Source: Herminiimonas arsenitoxidans (GTDB lineage: Bacteria > Pseudomonadota > Gammaproteobacteria > Burkholderiales > Burkholderiaceae_D). From it: a DNA stretch of 64,000 nt. The notes under the pieces were generated by a model that searched no databases, was not told the DNA's origin, and saw only the letters and a program-made list of their open reading frames with translations. Position 1 is the first letter of the stretch. Each line of letters opens with the position of its first letter. The stretch lies in NCBI RefSeq assembly GCF_900130075.1, contig NZ_LT671418.1, forward strand, positions 2,604,001-2,668,000, read 5' to 3'. Both the position numbers and the translations under genes were made by a program. Shown here in pieces: positions 62,653-64,000 of this stretch.

Positions 62653-63375
62653 ATGGGTAATCTGGTGATTGTTCGCCATGGCGAGTCACAGTGGAACAGG
62701 GAAAACCGCTTTACCGGCTGGGCAGATATCGACCTGACAGCCAATGGCATCGAGCAGGCGCGCTGCGCTGGTCGTGCACTGGCGCAAGCCGGTTTCTGTT
62801 TCGATCTTGCGATTACCTCGATGCTGAAAAGAACCATCCGTTCGCAATGGCTGATACTGGATGAGATGGATGCGATGTTTACCCCCATCATCAGTCATTG
62901 GCGTCTAAATGAACGGCATTACGGCGCATTGACCGGTCATAGCCGTGCCGAAATGATCGCCAAATTTGGCGAAGAGCAGGTATGGGCTTGGCGTCGTGGT
63001 TTCGCCAGTCGTCCGCCTTTGATGGATGTCAGCGATGCGCGCGCACCGCAGCAGGAAGCACGTTATGACGATGTGTCGCGCGAACTGCTGCCGTTGGGTG
63101 AGTCGCTGGAAGATACGGTGGAACGCGTCCGCGTGTTGTGGGATGGCATGATTGCGCCGGTCTTGCGACAAGGCAAAGACGTGATCATTTCATCGCACGG
63201 CAATAGCCAGCGTGCTTTGGTCAAATTGCTGGAAGATATGCCGGACGAAGAAGTCGCACGTTTCGATGTGCCGAACAGTGTGCCGCTGGTGTACAAGCTC
63301 GATAAGGATTTGCGCGTGCTGGAAAGAAGTTCGATGACGCATATCCCGCATCCGGCGGTATCCGCGATACTTTAA
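62653..63375 (+). CDS. 2,3-bisphosphoglycerate-dependent phosphoglycerate mutase-like enzyme
   Basis: 240-residue histidine phosphatase of the GpmA type. Catalytic His in VRHGESQWN, FTGWADIDLT, RLNERHYGALTG and second His in SSHGNSQRALVK are present, so activity is likely. It departs from usual GpmA at several places (SHGNS for AHGNS, TSMLKRTIRSQW, an altered 115-130 region). Hence it may be a second isozyme rather than the glycolytic copy. ATG 62653 follows GAGAAAAG; ATGs at 62623 and 62641 are also in frame. Confidence 0.85.
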   Translation: MGNLVIVRHGESQWNRENRFTGWADIDLTANGIEQARCAGRALAQAGFCFDLAITSMLKRTIRSQWLILDEMDAMFTPIISHWRLNERHYGALTGHSRAEMIAKFGEEQVWAWRRGFASRPPLMDVSDARAPQQEARYDDVSRELLPLGESLEDTVERVRVLWDGMIAPVLRQGKDVIISSHGNSQRALVKLLEDMPDEEVARFDVPNSVPLVYKLDKDLRVLERSSMTHIPHPAVSAIL

Positions 63376-63386
63376 TTGCCTGACAT

Positions 63387-63417
63387 AAAAAAAGCCGCTC
63401 ACTCAGCGGCTTTTTTT
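63387..63417. terminator. Bidirectional terminator
   Basis: AAAAAAAGCCGCT pairs perfectly with AGCGGCTTTTTTT around CACTC, between convergent genes that end at 63375 and 63435. Confidence 0.92.
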
Positions 63418-63434
63418 ATGGGCCTTGTCTGAGA

Positions 63435-64000
63435 TCAGGTACGCATGAAGTTGATTCTGCCGCCCATCGATGGCGCAGATGGAAACAGTTGCGTCAACTG
63501 TCGGTCACTCAAATACAAATGACGTTCCGCAATCTGCGCCAATACCGAACGGAAGTCCGTTGTCACTGGCACATCACGGTCTTCATGCAAGCCAGCCGAC
63601 GATAAACCTTTCCAATCTCCATACACTTTGCCACCGGCGATATCACCGCCGAGCAACCACATCACATTGCCGTGACCATGATCGGTGCCGCCGTTGCCGT
63701 TTTGGCGTGCGGTGCGGCCGAATTCGGACATCACGATGATGGTCGTGTCTTTGAACATCGGGCCGAGTTGCTGCGCCAGCGTCGCCAAACCTTGTCCCAG
63801 CGGTGCGAGGCGACTGGCAAGTTGTCCTGTACCTGCGCCTTGATTCGCATGTGTGTCCCAACCACCCAGTGCGAAAAAAGCGATCTGTATCTTGGGATCG
63901 TTGCGCATCAAGGTCGCCAGGCGTGATGCATCTTTAGGGAAACCATTCGGCAACGGTGCACCATTGTTGGCCATCTGCATTTCATTTTCCAGCGACGCAT
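63435..64000 (-). CDS. DUF1501 protein, N-terminal part outside window
   Basis: C-terminal 188 or so residues of a DUF1501 (sulfatase-like fold) protein; the frame stays open to base 64000. Visible blocks: IQIAFFALGGWDTHANQGAGTGQLASRL, TTIIVMSEFGRTARQNGNGGTDHGHGNVMWLLGG. These carry the conserved His/Asp pattern of the family. Full-length members are about 400-450 residues, usually Tat-exported and next to a DUF1800 gene, which would lie to the right. Function unknown. Confidence 0.88.
   Translation of the reverse strand, partial: ASLENEMQMANNGAPLPNGFPKDASRLATLMRNDPKIQIAFFALGGWDTHANQGAGTGQLASRLAPLGQGLATLAQQLGPMFKDTTIIVMSEFGRTARQNGNGGTDHGHGNVMWLLGGDIAGGKVYGDWKGLSSAGLHEDRDVPVTTDFRSVLAQIAERHLYLSDRQLTQLFPSAPSMGGRINFMRT

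Noticed and set aside
1..64000. tRNA, rRNA, insertion sequences, prophage or CRISPR
   Set aside because: No clover-leaf arms, rRNA motifs, transposase, integrase or regular repeat-spacer arrays were found on reading both strands, though a tRNA scan was not possible here.

Overview
The window looks like chromosome of a betaproteobacterium of the Burkholderiales, most probably Oxalobacteraceae (a Herminiimonas or Janthinobacterium-like organism). This is inferred from moderate GC, the methylcitrate cluster in the order prpB-prpC-acnD-prpF-prpD-prpE with a divergent sigma-54 activator PrpR, opgGH, an OxlT-like carrier, and protein sequences of typical betaproteobacterial character. It is densely packed housekeeping and stress-response DNA. 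I see no rRNA, tRNA, CRISPR array, insertion sequence, integrase or prophage.

Layout. 1-1.4 kb: aldo/keto reductase (cut by the left edge) and a YigZ-family protein. 1.5-5.4 kb: a self-contained stress locus, with a sigma-F type ECF factor and its membrane anti-sigma NrsF on the minus strand. Divergent to them lies DUF1223 protein - cytochrome b561 - Tat-exported YedY-type molybdenum enzyme - methionine-rich MXKDX repeat peptide. This unit is preceded by an exact GTAACC-N16-CGAA promoter and followed by a terminator. The layout matches the reactive-chlorine (methionine sulfoxide) defence known from Azospira, with DUF1223 as an extra member. 5.4-10.2 kb: ettA, kup, rarD. 10.4-14.1 kb: a Fur-boxed TonB receptor and a diguanylate cyclase. 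14.5-17.9 kb: copper regulon copZ / cueR / copA with two CueR-type 19-bp-spacer promoters.

18-27.3 kb: a PDZ-like lipoprotein, a Fur-boxed PepSY membrane protein with a convergent CzcE-like gene, and a five-gene dipeptide-type ABC importer. 27.3-37.7 kb: DUF418 and YihY membrane proteins, a small GIY-YIG-like protein, opgG-opgH, a small membrane protein, an RluA-type pseudouridine synthase overlapping trhO, and an AI-2E-type transporter. 37.9-40.9 kb: an OxlT-like antiporter with three operator-like repeats upstream, and an HPP membrane protein divergent from a TetR regulator with a perfect operator between them. 41.1-47.6 kb: a secreted repeat protein with an ECF sigma/anti-sigma pair, then GFA, pirin, OsmC, NAD-type isocitrate dehydrogenase, YbaN and a Fur-boxed DUF2325 protein.

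47.6-59.2 kb: the complete 2-methylcitrate cycle with both dehydration routes (AcnD+PrpF and PrpD), a perfect sigma-54 promoter before prpB, and PrpR. 59.3-64 kb: a DUF2242 lipoprotein, a second TonB siderophore receptor, a divergent phosphoglycerate mutase and a DUF1501 protein cut by the right edge. Themes are oxidative/chlorine stress in the periplasm, copper and iron homeostasis, and propionate and organic-acid metabolism.
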